A program made the translations under genes and the position numbers. 64,000 nt of DNA from Crocodylus rhombifer (lineage: Eukaryota; Chordata; Crocodylia; Crocodylidae), in contig JAVSML010021635.1 of assembly GCA_038503035.1 (NCBI GenBank), positions 426,983-490,982 on the forward strand, in the 5' to 3' direction. The notes below the pieces were generated by a model that saw only the letters and a program-made list of their open reading frames with translations, was not told where the DNA came from and ran no database searches. This document shows, one piece after another, positions 27,054 to 39,413 of the stretch (the first letter of the stretch is position 1; the number at the start of each line of letters is the position of its first letter).

Positions 27054-29244
27054 TGTCCAAAACAGGAGGTAATTCTAAGTAAAACACAATAATTAATAAC
27101 TCCTCTATCAGCTAACCAGTTAGTCTTACTATTATCTGCCCTTATACACTCTTGCCTATGTTACATGTTTTTCAGCACACACTACTTAGTAAAGATATTC
27201 CTGTCTACATATGTTACTGCTTCCTAAAATTATAACTAAGAGAAGATAACAAAAGATATTTTTCTGGTTTGTACACTGGCTATATATTTTCTAGGGACAA
27301 TTTCAATATTTCAATTAGAAAGAGAGAAAATAACTGAAAAAAATTTAGAAACATGAGATGAAGAGAAAAGCCTTCATATAAACTTTTAAAGAATTTTTAA
27401 AACAGGTCTCAGAACATGTTAGTCTAAATATCTAATATTTGAAGATATGTAAACAAGTTAAGGTAACACTAATTCTTAAAGCTGAAACATTTCTAAAATA
27501 ACAACCTCATCAAATTAAATAAAATTTGACTTAATAGGTAACAATCAAGGGTGACGTTTATAAATTATAAACATTAATCAGCATTTCCTGTGGAAACACT
27601 GACTTAATAGTTTGCACTCCTACATTACAGCTTGGCAAGATTCTACTTCCCACCTGCCTTGAGCAAAATTTTTCTTAGGATAAACAAGTTAAAATAATTT
27701 AAGATGTTTCAGTGTCGTCATGGTAAGAATAGGCAAGCAAACTCTGCATGTGGGCTGTTAAATTATGAAAATTTTGCAAGGCTACTAAAGTATTTCATCC
27801 AAAGACTTCAAAGCACTTTATAAACATAAACTGAGCCTTTTAATATTCCTATTAGAAAAAAATATTAGCCCATTCATAAAATCGGTTTAACTTTGAGACA
27901 AAGACATAGGTCTCTGCAAATCCTATTAACAGCACCACCCTGCTTTCAAGGTATTTGATAAAGTGATAATGGGTTAAGAAACAATGTGAAGGGATTGGGG
28001 GGAGGGGAGAGAGGGGGAAAACCACTGCTTAGTTCTTGTGATTTTTTTTTTTATTTGAATGCTTCCTCTTAGCCAATTTTTTATTGATTCTTTTTATATT
28101 TCAGTTGTGTAGTATCTCGACCTACATATGGATAAATTCTCTAAAACTGAAAGCAATGTTACAAGCTGAGAAAAGAGCAAAACTTATAAACCTTCTCTCT
28201 AACTGCAAAAATCACAGTGCAATTTTTCTATCCCCAGATCTCTTCCCTTTTCTTCCTTCATTTATATGTGTTCTATTCTTTTCAACAGGAACCCAAATTG
28301 AAGCAATTAAGTACAGGCAAATCTAGTACAAAAGCATGGGATTATAGATGAATTAAAGCAGATATTTTATTTCCTACCTACCAGGCCTACTTCATTTTAT
28401 GTACAAACTCATTATGCATAGTGCAGTAATATTATTTGTCTTCTATTTTTAAGAGAAATCATAAGCAACAGTTAACTGTGTTTCACTGAAAATAGTGATT
28501 TGGTCAAAAAGTCGCTTAAAGCTTTTAGAGCTGTGCACATAAAGATAAGCAACCACATGAACTCAGGGAAATGAAAGCAGTCTGATTTTCAAAGATGCTT
28601 AGCACTCAGCTCCCAGTGAGTGGCAGGTGATCACTATTTATGAAAAAAGAAAAATCAGGCTGTTTACACACAGAAAATTCACTATTTTCAATTTAAAAGC
28701 AGACAAATGGTCAAAAAATATACATTTTTAGGGCTTTGTTTCTCTCACATGACACAATTTATTTAGTAGTTCTTAGTTTTTGAAGACATTATTAAACCCT
28801 CTGTTGGAGATTTACCCTATCAGTGTCCTTTACTAGGCACTACAGCATTACCTGCTTTGCCCTGCAATTTAACCCTTATAAAATGCAGCTTGATAATTTT
28901 ATCTTCCCTTCCACTTGCCCCAACCATATATTCTTTCTGATTATCAGTCTTTTCCCCTCTTTGAAAGAGATCAGAGAACTTAATTTTACCATTTTTCACT
29001 CTCAGCCTAACATTAGGTAGCTCAGAAGATAGTTAAAGATACCTATAGTTCACTTATTCATATTTTATTAGTTTCTCATTTCTCAGTTACAGTTGTCTAC
29101 ATTTAATCTAAACCTCAAATATCTTATCAATTCAAATGAATTTAGACAATGCAAAGAATGGCACAAAAATATCTAATATCTCCTCTTGTTCAAATGCTAT
29201 TATTAGTGGACAAGGATATTTACAGATATTTTTGAAAATACCAT

Positions 29245-29383
29245 GCCAGCACCCCACACCAATAATGCAGTCCTACAGTCCCCACAAGCTGCCCAGCTAC
29301 AGGCTCCCTCAGCCCTGACACAATCCTCCTGCCCCTGGGCAGAGGCCACATACAGCCCAGGGGCCACCAGTTAGACAGTCCTG
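29245..29383. mobile_element. hAT-like fragment (right end)
   Basis: Ends GGCCACCAGTTAGACAGTCCTG-like, the inverse of a CAGGACTGTCTAACTGG terminus. The left side is not defined. Confidence 0.45.
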
Positions 29384-29918
29384 ATTTACATCAAGATCCA
29401 ATTCAATCTTTGAATTGGAATTATTATATAATGCTCTTGATGTGATCTGAAATAAACTTCCAGAATTAGAACTAATAATAGCAGGCAATTTTAATGCTAA
29501 AATTTGTGGCACCAATATTCCTTTTTAATTACTGTGGATAAATGAAATATAGGGAATCCCCCCCAACAATCTTGTGCGACAAGGAATTAAATGAAGGAGG
29601 GTGATGCCTCTTGAAATTTAGTGCAGAAGAGAATTTTCGAATGTTTAAATGGACAAATTGGAAAGGGTACAGCTAGGGCATTCACATTTGTTGCAACTAA
29701 AGGTGCCACTGTGATATATTATATACTAATACAATTTTTATCAAGCTTTTGATACCTGTAGTACTTTTTTCTGGATCAAAAATTGGTGTACACACACAAG
29801 ATGTTAAGGGTTTTTTTTCCAAAACATAATCCATTTTCTTGCCAGAGGAAATTATTCCACTACTGTTAAAGATGACACAAATATATCTTTCTTCAAGGAA
29901 AGAATTAAATCTCTATAC

Positions 29919-30043
29919 CAGTGGTTCTCAAACTTGTAAGTCTCAGGACCCTTTCCGCATAACCTGGAAATCACCAAGCTAGACCTAAAATCAGAAAAGA
30001 TATGGAAGGGGAGACCTGATACTTATAAAGCTGAGAATCACTG
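29919..30043. mobile_element. 125-bp hAT-like MITE
   Basis: CAGTGGTTCTCAAAC at the left and GCTGAGAATCACTG at the right are inverted termini. It is inserted in the decayed LINE. Confidence 0.7.
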
Positions 30044-30564
30044 TACCACTTAAATTCAATGGGTGCAGGACCTCACCCCCTGCTGTGCCCTGTTCATTCC
30101 ACTGTCTGCCCCCTGATGACCCATGATTTATACCTCAGATTGAAAGGGTAGCCCCCGCTGATGAGGTTGCTCCTGCAGGGTCTCATATACCAGCGACCAC
30201 CCCCATGGCCCCGCCTTCCAGCAAATATAGCATCTAGGTTCATTATCAGATTGATGGTGCCCTGTCCAACAGCTTTCCAACTAAGCTGGGGTACGTCAAG
30301 GATGTTTACTTGCTCTACTACTTTTTTATATATATTTATTTAAAATGTGTGCCAACCAGGAATCAATTCTACACACACTGAACAATTCTACCCCTGTCTT
30401 GCTTTATGCAGATGATGCATTATCAGTGTCACAATCTCAAATAGGCCTCCAAATGTCATTAGATGATTTTCAGAAGTACTCTACCTCGCATATCTTGGCA
30501 ATCAAAACTGCCAAATCCAAAGCATTGTTTTTTTGGTAATGAAAGGAGGATTTTTTTCAAAAAT

Positions 30565-30645
30565 TTCATAGACATTCAGGCTGGAAGGGACCCCGGAGGA
30601 TCATCGAGTCCAGCCCCTTGCCCTGCAGGGATCATAGTTGTCCCT
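30565..30645 (-). mobile_element. CR1 3' tail, minus orientation
   Basis: TTTCATAGACATTCAGGCTG, GAAGGGACC and GATCATCGAGTCCAGCC are the reverse complement of the CR1 3' end. It is one of two minus-oriented CR1 pieces in the gene. Confidence 0.75.
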
Positions 30646-30708
30646 TCACTCCTCAATTTACTGGAAAAAAAATAGAGGTGCTGTCTTGATCTAAACACCT
30701 TAGAATCT

Positions 30709-31116
30709 ATTTCTCATAACTGGACTCTTTTCTTGCAAACAGACACAGAATAAAAATAAAGCCTAACATATCTGTCATGCTTAACGACATATAAATTTTG
30801 ACGAAATGCTGCCTGAAGTGAAAATTAATTTGCCCTGAAAATTTTTTTTTTTTTACCAGATAAACTTTCAAGAATTACGTTTTTAATATGAACATATCTA
30901 GTTATTTTTTAAATGCCTAAAATGTTAACAGTGAACTCTGCATTCTCTACACTTTCCAATTCCTATCCCCCTCCCATTTTCAATGAATATTTCATAGAAA
31001 TGTCAATCAGGATTGTTATCCCCCACCCGAAAAATGAATAACACTTTATAAAGTAAAACACCTTTTAACCTCTTAAAATAAGACCCCATTTATTTCTCAA
31101 ATATAAAAAGGCACAC
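30709..31116. repeat. Intronic duplication, copy 2 (inserted copy)
   Basis: Matches 26618-27053 in the same orientation. TTAGAATCTATTT occurs at 30700-30712 and again at 31147-31159, bracketing the copy like a 13-bp target duplication. About 30 bases (31117-31146) lie between the end of homology and the second repeat. There is no poly(A) tail. It splits the old LINE, so it arrived after that LINE. Confidence 0.85.
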
Positions 31117-31207
31117 CAGAACCTATTTTAAAGAAATAGAATAGAATTAGAATCTATTTTTAAAAAAATATGAACTGGAATAAGCACAACAAAAATGTAG
31201 GCACTAG

Positions 31208-31981
31208 GGCTAGGGACAGACATTCAAAAAGCCTGAGCCTGAACTGATTTAATCTTTGCAGGTTAGTCTAACCTGCAAAGTGTGAACCAATTTGGAGGTG
31301 GACAGACATTCCCTTTTCATTCCAGAAATGTTGCTCAGACTAGAAGGCAGGGACACTAGAGCAGCCCCCGCTTCCCTTCGACAGAGCTGAGCTGAGCTGA
31401 GCTGAGGTGGGGTGTGGCCAGGCCACCACAGGACACTGATTAGTCCAGCAGGGAACTGATAACAGTGTTTATCACCCCTAACTCAGTGTTTATCATCCCA
31501 TTAAGTAAACAACAGAGGAACATTACCAGCTACCTGCTGATTCTGTCTTTGTCACAGCATGGACTGAAGCCAGCATGCTAGCTAATACACAGATACCTCT
31601 CAGCAAGGCAGAGGGAAGGGGGGAATTCCTGCTTAGCACAGAGTGGGGAGGAGAAGACTGTTAGTCTCTGCTGGAGCTGCAGCCAGGGAGCAGGGGGGTG
31701 GGACCAGTCCTGCTGTGGAGCACAGCTCCCAGCCCAGAGAGCACGGCGGGATGCTGGGGGCATCTGCGTTAACTTTACCAGCAAGGGGTCTGGAATATAC
31801 AATGCATAAACTGGTTTGACCCAAATCAGTTAAGTCTGATGCTACATTCAACCAGGGCTTTCTCAAACCAATTTCAGTCATTTTCAAACCGGTTTATGTG
31901 CACTGAACATCTGTTCCATTACAGGTTTAAACCAGTTTCTGGTCACTTAAACCAGTTTATGTGTAAAGTCTGTCCCTAGCC
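31208..31981. mobile_element. 774-bp inverted-repeat DNA transposon with TAG flanks
   Basis: Left GGCTAGGGACAGACATT and right AAAGTCTGTCCCTAGCC pair with one mismatch. TAG flanks both sides (31205-31207 and 31982-31984), so a 3-bp target duplication is likely. Sub-terminal repeats of AAACYGGTTT type are numerous on the right arm (31808-31960). The middle is GC-rich, with a (GAGCT)n run at 31383-31405. No transposase. A 3-bp duplication would fit PIF/Harbinger, but its usual TWA target is not matched. Confidence 0.75.
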
Positions 31982-31984
31982 TAG

Positions 31985-32156
31985 AGGGAATAGGCAACCT
32001 TTTCCAGCAAAAGGCCAGAGACAGGAGCTAGAACCCAACTGCAGTTGGTGCGTGTCCCTGGAGCAGCATAGGAAGGCACCCACAGCCAACGCTTTCTACC
32101 ACCAAGGCCCAAGGTCAAATGCACTGGTTCTGCAAGCCATAGGTTGCTGAGCCCTG
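31985..32156. mobile_element. hAT-like MITE adjoining the previous element
   Basis: GAATAGGCAACCTTTTCC at the left and CATAGGTTGCTGAGCCCTG at the right are inverted termini. It directly abuts the right TAG of the 774-bp element. Confidence 0.6.
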
Positions 32157-32769
32157 CTCTGAAGCAAAATGAGCCTTTGGTAGAGCTGGACAGATGGGCA
32201 GTGCTGGCAGCACTAGCAGTTTATAGATCTAAGGTAGAGTCCATTTCATTGTATGGAACAGAGCTATCGGGTGCTGGTCCCATATTTCATTCAAAAATAG
32301 GAGGGAAAAACCCCACTCCAATTACTTTTTAATGTGCCATTTTTCTCTACCTAATTCTACAATGGGACAGGATCATGCACCATGAAACAGGACTAATTAA
32401 TGTAAGCACCTTAGCTCAATTAAGAATTCTGAATTACTGGATGAAAATTAGAGCTTTTATACCTATGAGCTATGGCAAGAAATGGATATTGGAAGCCTCT
32501 CCTTTACTAAATAAACCTTTGTTTGAATGGTTAAACAACAGATATATTCTCTTCCAAACAAATGGCCTGGGAAATGTTCTCAAATATCACTGATCCAATA
32601 TTTACCCTGTATTTAAAACTAGACAAATTTAGAATTAAAGATGACATCATGCTGACAAATATGCAGGCAGTGAGATTTTCTCTAACTTTCCCCTTTCATA
32701 CTAATAAAAAGCACCCTTTTGGCCTAGAAACCTGCCTTCAGTACAAATCTACAAACAATGAGAGACCAT

Positions 32770-33160
32770 TACTAGGGACCTTTAATTCGCGATTTTGGAT
32801 TTTGTGGAAACCGTAAGATGGGGCACTGTCTGTGAAATCTGCAAAATCAAAAAAAAAAACTAGCTAGAAATAAAATGCTAGCTCCCCAGTGGGAGCCAGC
32901 AGTCCTCATAGCCTTCCAGCCTGATCTCACAGCCCTAAAGTGGGGGGACCCTCTGGAGTGAAATGGAGCAACCAAGATGGCAGTCACCACCCCCACACCA
33001 CCGGGCCCCGATAAGCTGAAGGTTGCCTGTCATGCAGCCCCACCCCTCTCTGCCAATCAGTGGCAAGGGGCAGGGCCACCAGGGCCCCTTGGCCGATTAG
33101 CAGTGAGGGGCAGGCTCACTGCAAAAAGACAGCAAAAATGTGCTCTGAACATTGCAAATG
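32770..33160. mobile_element. GC-rich insertion inside the old LINE
   Basis: LINE homology stops near PLLGTFNS and resumes near ITRLKF. Between them lies a GC-rich block starting with GATTTTGTGGAAACCG-like sequence that recalls the GGAAAACC ends of the hAT-like elements at 43.7 and 45.2 kb. Ends are not precise. Confidence 0.4.
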
Positions 33161-34156
33161 TTCAGGGCCTGCAAAAATCCCATTTTCTCACCATGACTTA
33201 GGTAGATCCCTAGCCATTACTAGACTGAAATTCACTCGAATAAGACATGCAGTTGTCAAGAGCAGGTGGTGTCAGATCCCAAATTCAGACATAATATGTT
33301 AGTCTGGGAAGACTGAGGTAGATGACTTAAATCACTACTTTGTGGGCTTGCTCATTCTTTGAAGAAAGAGGGAGATTATGCATCTCTCCATTAGGGGAAA
33401 ATGTTACTGTTTCATTTTATCTATTTTGTGTGTCGTTATGTACTGCCCCCTCCCCCCCTTCACTCCACTCTGAGAGGATTCTTCAACCACGGATGACCCC
33501 GCTCCACCCGAAGAGGACCCCTGCGATGAGACTCTATATGGACTGAGGCACTTCCTCCAAACAACTTCCTCCACCATTGCAGACCATTGTAACGGGTTTG
33601 TGTGCATCTATCCCCTTTCTCTCTCAGCATTGCAAACCCCCTCCCTCCCCTTCGCCCCACCCCCGGGCTTAGTTGGCTAACATTGTATCTCCTGTAACCT
33701 AGTTGCGTTCCCCTCCTCACGCCCATCCCTCTATTGTTAGTCACTCGCTCGGGCACTCTGTATTTCCCTATCAGTTTTGTCATCTTTTTTCTGGATTCCC
33801 AATCCTAAACATTTACTAATAAAAGTCAATCTGTTCTGTATTTCTTTTGTTTAAAGTGGTAGATTTATGTCTTATTGTATGCTTTGGATTCCACCATAGA
33901 AAATGTTATTATTCTTTTATTGGGATGTTTTAGCAAAAACTAAGTATCCCACTACTGTGCAACCTTCAAAGCCATGCCAAAACTCCTCACCTCCAAATGT
34001 TATCTTGTTCGGTCAGGCATGTTGCCTCTTGCTTCTATGTCAGAGTGCCAAACTTTTGTCTACTCAGTTATCAACTTTTTGCATAATCATTTGTATGCAT
34101 TCTTCCACGCAGTCCGTCCCTCCATGGTATCACATCCTTGAACACATTTTCATTGT

Positions 34157-34270
34157 TTCATAGTTTGTAGGGTCGGAAGAGACCTGAGCAGATCATCTAG
34201 TCCCCTGCCATGGCAGGAAAGAATACTGGGGTCAAATGACCCCAGCAAGATGTTCATCTAAGTTCTTTCA
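34157..34270 (-). mobile_element. CR1 3' tail, minus orientation
   Basis: TTTCATAGTTTGTAGGGTCG, GAAGAGACCTGAGCAGATCAT and CTAGTCCCCTGCCATGGCAG are the reverse complement of the 3' UTR of the younger CR1 at 39729-40773. Confidence 0.85.
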
Positions 34271-35119
34271 AAGCTCCCCTTCACATTTGGGTCTCTTTCA
34301 AAGTAATGTCTGCCACATTATAACAAACTAAAATTAATGTGAATTGAATTACCTGAAGCTGCTCCTTTTCCCATAAAAATCTTATCTGCTTGCCTATCCT
34401 CAAAGAGTGACGTCCTCAGAACCAAAAAAAAACACCTTTGACTGACCGTTTGGAAAGAATCTGGTACAGTAATGCTGTTATTCATTTACAAGACAGCCCA
34501 CTATTTCTGAGAAGCAGTCATGGACACTAGGCTTAACCATGAGTTAAGTCTCTTGTTAAAAAAATTGGGTACCTAATTCTTGGCTTTTGATTGAGCAAAG
34601 CATCCAGGTTTAGGTAGGTCCTTATCCAAATACTCAGAAAACCAGTTCCTACATAGGGTGAAAAGAAGCTCTTTATTTTATTTATGCTCTTTATAAAGAG
34701 GACTGGAAACCAAGGATTGCTTTAATACATCTATGTCAAGACTTAATCGTAAGTTACTGTCCATGCAAGGGTGACGAAAGAAGCTTAGCATTTTGTTTTA
34801 GGTACCTCTAGCACCTTAAGCACTTACAAGTCAATCATTTAAGTAAATTAAATGCCAAGCAACAACTATGCAAACATCTGATCTGACAGTATTAAGTCTT
34901 CAACAAAAAACGAATAAATGGAAGAACAAGTCATAAACTGTAGTGCAGATACCATGCTCTATGGAACAGAAAACTCCTCTGTGTAACTGACTGAATCACT
35001 AGCCACGGTAAATTTATGCAAAAAAAGGGGGAAAAATGTACATATTCAAGCCCAAGAACAGCTAGACACCACAAAAAGTAAAGAAACCTTCCCCTAGCTC
35101 CCACTGCTTGCAGAACCAC

Positions 35120-36535
35120 AGGATCACATGCACTAATGAGGGGAGCACAGTGGATGTGGTAAACCCCAACTTTAGCAAGGCTTTTGACAGTCTCCCACAA
35201 TATACTCATTAACAAAATAAGGAAACACAGACTAAATGAAAGTACCGTAAGTAGTTGGATCATTGTATTCTGTGAGTAGTCCTCAATGGCTCAATGTCCA
35301 GTTTGGAGGAGATAAAGTGGGGAATCCCCAGGGATCTGTACTGGGTCTGCTATTGTTGAACATCTTTACTAATGATTTGGATGATGGAATCAAGCACACA
35401 CTTAGCAAATTTGCAGATGACACCAAGTTGCATAGAACTGCAGACAGCAGGGCTAGGATTTAGAATAACCTGGCTAGACTGGAAAAATGTTCCACAGTCA
35501 ACCCAATGAGATTCAACAAGGACAAGTACAAAATCCTGCACCTGGGATAAAATAATTGCATGCATAAGTAGAGACTAGGAATGACTGGCTTGGTTGCAGA
35601 ACTGCAGAAAAGGATCTGCGAGTTAAAACAGACCATAAACTGAATGAGCCAACAGTGTGCTCTTGTTGCAGAAAAGCCAACAGCATCCTGAACTGCATTA
35701 ACAGAAGCATCACTTGCAAATCAAGGAAAGTGATTCTTCCTCTCTATTCAGCAGTAGTGTGACCTCACCTGGAGTACTGTGTCCTGTGTTGGTCCCCACC
35801 CTTCAAGAAAGGAGCAATGGATTCAAGTTGCAGCAAGGGAAGTTGAGGTTGAACATTAGGAAAAACTGCCTCACGAGGATAGTGGTAAAGCACTAGAACA
35901 GGTTACTTAAAGGTGGTGGAATCTCCATCCTTGGAGGTTTTTAAGGCCCAGCTCAGCAAAGCCTTGGCTGGAATGATGTAGTGGGGGATAGTCCTGATGG
36001 AGCAGGGGGTTGGACTAGATGACGTCCTGAGGTCCCTTCCAATCCTAATTTTCTATGATTCTAGGAATGTGGACAGTTTGAAGATACCTTGTCAAGAGCA
36101 ACAAAAGTGATTAGGGGCCTGGGAAGCAAGACTTATGAGGAAAGGCTGAAAGAGCTATTTAACCTGGAGAAAATAAAAGACCAGGGGGGTGGTGATAAAA
36201 GTCTTCAAATACCTGAAAGGTGATTAGAGAGAAGATGGAGATAGGCTTTTCTCTGTGGCCACAGGGGACAGGAACAGATAAACAACAGCCTCAAGCTGCA
36301 GCAGGGGAAATTTAGGCTGGAGATTAGGAGGAGCTTTCTAACAATAAAAGTGGCCACGCAGTGGAATAGGCTACCTAGAGAAGTTGGGGATTCTCCATGC
36401 TTGGAAACTTTCAAAAGCTGGTTAGAAAGACACTTGGCTGAGATCGTTCAGTCAGGGACGACCTTGCCTTGAGCAAGGGGCTGGACTAGATGACCTTGCA
36501 AGGTCCCTTCCAGCCCTACTTCCCTCTTATCCTAT
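35120..36535 (+). pseudogene. CR1 LINE, decayed, split by a second CR1
   Basis: 35120-35810 reads NFSKAFD (AACTTTAGCAAGGCTTTTGA), [23 protein letters not shown] and the following region up to the HLEYCVLCWSP-like part. 36064-36535 continues exactly where that stops (LERVQ-type segment, then the 3' tail CTAGATGACCTTGCAAGG and TCCTATGATCA). Several stops and frameshifts. Confidence 0.9.
35811..36063 (+). mobile_element. 5'-truncated CR1 nested in an older CR1
   Basis: Starts abruptly at GGAGCAATGGATTCAAG and carries its own full CR1 3' end (GACTAGATGACGTCCTGAGG, then TTTCTATGATTCTAG). The outer CR1 resumes directly after it. Confidence 0.85.
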
Positions 36536-37141
36536 GATCACAAATTTAATGATCTCCAATGAGTCTGTTACCCAGGGTAGATAAATATTGATGATTTAAA
36601 AAAAAAAAAAAACTTTTAAAATTTTAAATCTGATATTTTTATTTGAATTATTTTTCCTTTAAAAAATAAACCACCCTAAAAAGAAATTCGAATTTAATAT
36701 AACATAAGATAAGCTACAAATTTAGTATAACCTATTAAAATAATTTAAATAAAAGAATATGGTGAATCAATACGCCTCTATTAAAAACTCAGAAGATCAG
36801 CCTTTAACTCCAATGTAAGACTGAGGAAGAAAACTTCTAAATTCTGAAGTCAACCTTTAAAAACATGGCACAGTATTTTATATAATAGGGGCCTGACCCT
36901 GTAAGGGATATATAGTCTATATTACTGGATACAAAAGATGAACACAGTAATCACAGGTGTAACCTGGCCTCTTACTCCAGTAGACACTATCATGTGTACT
37001 CCTTGATCAGGATTATCACTAAGCACACCTGGATGGTATCAAAATCCCCGCTGATGGAATCAAATAATCTGCTCAGCAACTACCCCTGCTAAATGACCTT
37101 TCTTGGTCCCTTTGTTTACGTACAGAGATGTAAATATTAAA

Positions 37142-37473
37142 GCTACTTACAGACGTTAAAAAAGACAGACAGACAGACAGACAGGAAGCAGCAATGTGTT
37201 AGTTCAAACTGGAGCTGCAGCATCTGTACATACCGAGTGCTGCAGCAGGGCTTTTTGGCACTTTCATCTAAAGCTGATTCAATCAGCTATTAGATAAAAG
37301 TGCCAAAAAAGCCCCACTGGAGCACCCAATCTACACAGACATTGGGCAAGCCGGGTAAAACTAATGATGCCTTTTCTGGGATATGCTGGGCTTGGCATGG
37401 GAGCGTGCTAAGTTTAAAGTAAAGCGCCATGGTTTTTTGGGTTTGGGGGGTTTTGTAAGCATCTGTAAGCAGC
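37142..37473. mobile_element. 332-bp MITE with a strong internal hairpin
   Basis: GCTACTTACAGACGTTA at the left pairs with GTAAGCATCTGTAAGCAGC at the right. Inside, 37250-37316 forms a long hairpin: GGGCTTTTTGGCACTTT against AAAGTGCCAAAAAAGCCCC, with a second small stem AGCTGATT/AATCAGCT at the tip. A (GACA)n tract at 37166-37186 follows the left end. It is inserted in the left arm of the 5.5-kb hAT. Confidence 0.75.
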
Positions 37474-39131
37474 CTTTCAAGTGCTCTAGCCATGTTTCTA
37501 AACTAAAATACTGCAGCACACAAGGCCAGGGGTGTGGTAGGTTATTTGACAGGGAGGAGTCTTGGCTTGCAGTTAATTTATTATATGGAGGAGGGAGAGG
37601 AAGCAGAAAAAGAAGCGTGCACAACAGAAAGGACCGACACTGGGCTCAAAACAATGTAGGAAATGAAACAACGTTCCTGTAAAGGAAAGACTGGTCTTGA
37701 TTTCAACACCCAGAAACTAGAGGAAAAAACTGCTGTGGCTGCAGATCACAAAAAAGACCCTATTTGGGAGTATAGTCAAGAAATTCCCATGATGTGTAAA
37801 AAGTGCAGAGGCAGGTAGCCCAAATGAAGCAACATGAAAAATGCTTCTCAGAAGGCAACAAAGTTGAAGAAAGCGATGTGGATTTGTCTGAGACATCTGG
37901 TTAGTAAATTTACTATTTTTGAACCATTCTTATGGATTGTCTGCCATGTATTGCAATGCTAGTAAATGATACATTTGTGACAATAGTGTTAGTTATTTTG
38001 GGTGGATTACTTATGAATTTCAAAACGTGTTGAAAAACTAACAGATGTACTACTTTGAGGGGGTGTCAATTATACATTTTTAACATTACCCCTGCACTTC
38101 TGAAATCAGTTTTATTGCTCAATGTAAGCAAATATACAAGTCCTAGATAAAGATATCCTCTGCAGAATAAAATTTTAATAGGAATTTTTGAATTTTAGAT
38201 TAAAAACGTAATTTTTTTCAAGCTGTTCTTTATTGATAAGGAAAAGGGTTTAAATAGAAGATAAACTTTATGATTTATTGACTATTTTCCTTATAGAACT
38301 AGATTTGGAAATTTTATATAAATTTAAACTCCAGTTTTAAAAAAAAAAAAAAATCAGCTGTAGAAGAGATTTTTCATTTACCATCTCTTTCTCTCTTTTT
38401 CCCCCTTAAGTAACGCACTGAGTTATAGTCAGTGAGAATGACTTTTTCACCATTTTCCAGGGTTCGACTTAAACATAAGAAATTATGACTGTCCATCATT
38501 CACAAGTGTCTGCAACTTCAGAATCATCTACTAGTACCACCAGCAGTAGGGCAACTAAACATACCTCAGCCGTATCCAAAAGAGACTTTCTTCTCTATCA
38601 GGCAAAACTATGGATGAGGTCATAATCAGGACCAGCAAAATCCAGCAAGGCACAGATGAAAAGATCGTTCAGCTGATTTATGCAACAAATCCTCCCTTAT
38701 CTTGCTCACAAAAAGCATTCCACTGAGATGGTTTAATCATTATGACCAGGTTACATCGCACCCAGCAGAGCAGATATTACTGGAAGGCTTCCAGATACAG
38801 TGTATGAGAAGGAAAGCGAATACTGTGAAAGAAACATTGAAGAGAAAAGTGTTGAGTCCTAATGAATGAAGCAATGTGCACAATGATCCAATAATATGTG
38901 CTTGTGTAAGAACAGAAGACAGGATTGCTTATCTTACAGAAATGATTGATCCATCAGGAAATGTCCATTCTGCAGAATATTTAAAAGCAGAAAGAGTAAA
39001 TCTATAACAAACTGTGAGCAAATATTCAAATGTCATATACATAGCCTTCTCTCAGATAATACTGCTAATGTGGCCAAAATAAAAATAGATTTAGAAGAAA
39101 ATAAAGAAAACCTGAAACTTATAACATATGG

Positions 39132-39413
39132 CAAGGGTCAGCAATATTATTGGGCAGCGTGGCAAAAACACCCGCAACGCTGAATTATAAGATGTTGGCA
39201 TGCCAAGTGTAAATGGCAGGGCCCTGGCCTGGCTTGTTGCTAGCGGTGGGAGCATACATGCCTCAAAGTGGACAGTGGGAAAGGGACTGGGACTGCACTA
39301 CCACAACAAGGATTGGGCCCCTTGTGGCTCCCCCACCATCTGTCCTGAGGCACATGTGCCAAGCAAAATGCCTTCACATGCCACACTGGTACACCTACCC
39401 CCACCATATGGAT
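39132..39413. mobile_element. 282-bp non-autonomous hAT inserted in the hAT transposase
   Basis: Flanked by ACATATGG (39124-39131) and CCATATGG (39414-39421), a 7/8 match. The transposase reading ITYG|CSIHLF is restored when the insertion and one copy of the duplication are removed. The family matches 7845-8364. Confidence 0.85.

Larger units (their letters stand above)
29440..34150 (+). pseudogene. Old non-CR1 LINE, heavily interrupted
   Basis: Pieces of one LINE are collinear on the plus strand. An endonuclease part has the GDFNAK-type motif as AGNFNAKI (about 29475) and FTFVATKGATVIYYILI (about 29680-29730). Reverse-transcriptase parts follow: KLGYVKDVYLLYYF (about 30285) and the catalytic VLLYADDALS (about 30396-30425). 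C-terminal parts include ILNYWMKIRAF (about 32420) and ITRLKFTRIRHAVVKSRW (about 33215-33270). Stops and frameshifts abound. It is interrupted by hAT elements (29919, 31985), a CR1 tail (30565), the duplication copy (30709), an inverted-repeat element (31208) and GC-rich insertions (about 32770 and 33430). Not CR1, because the RT core has YADD and a different C-terminus; the clade is not determined. Confidence 0.75.
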
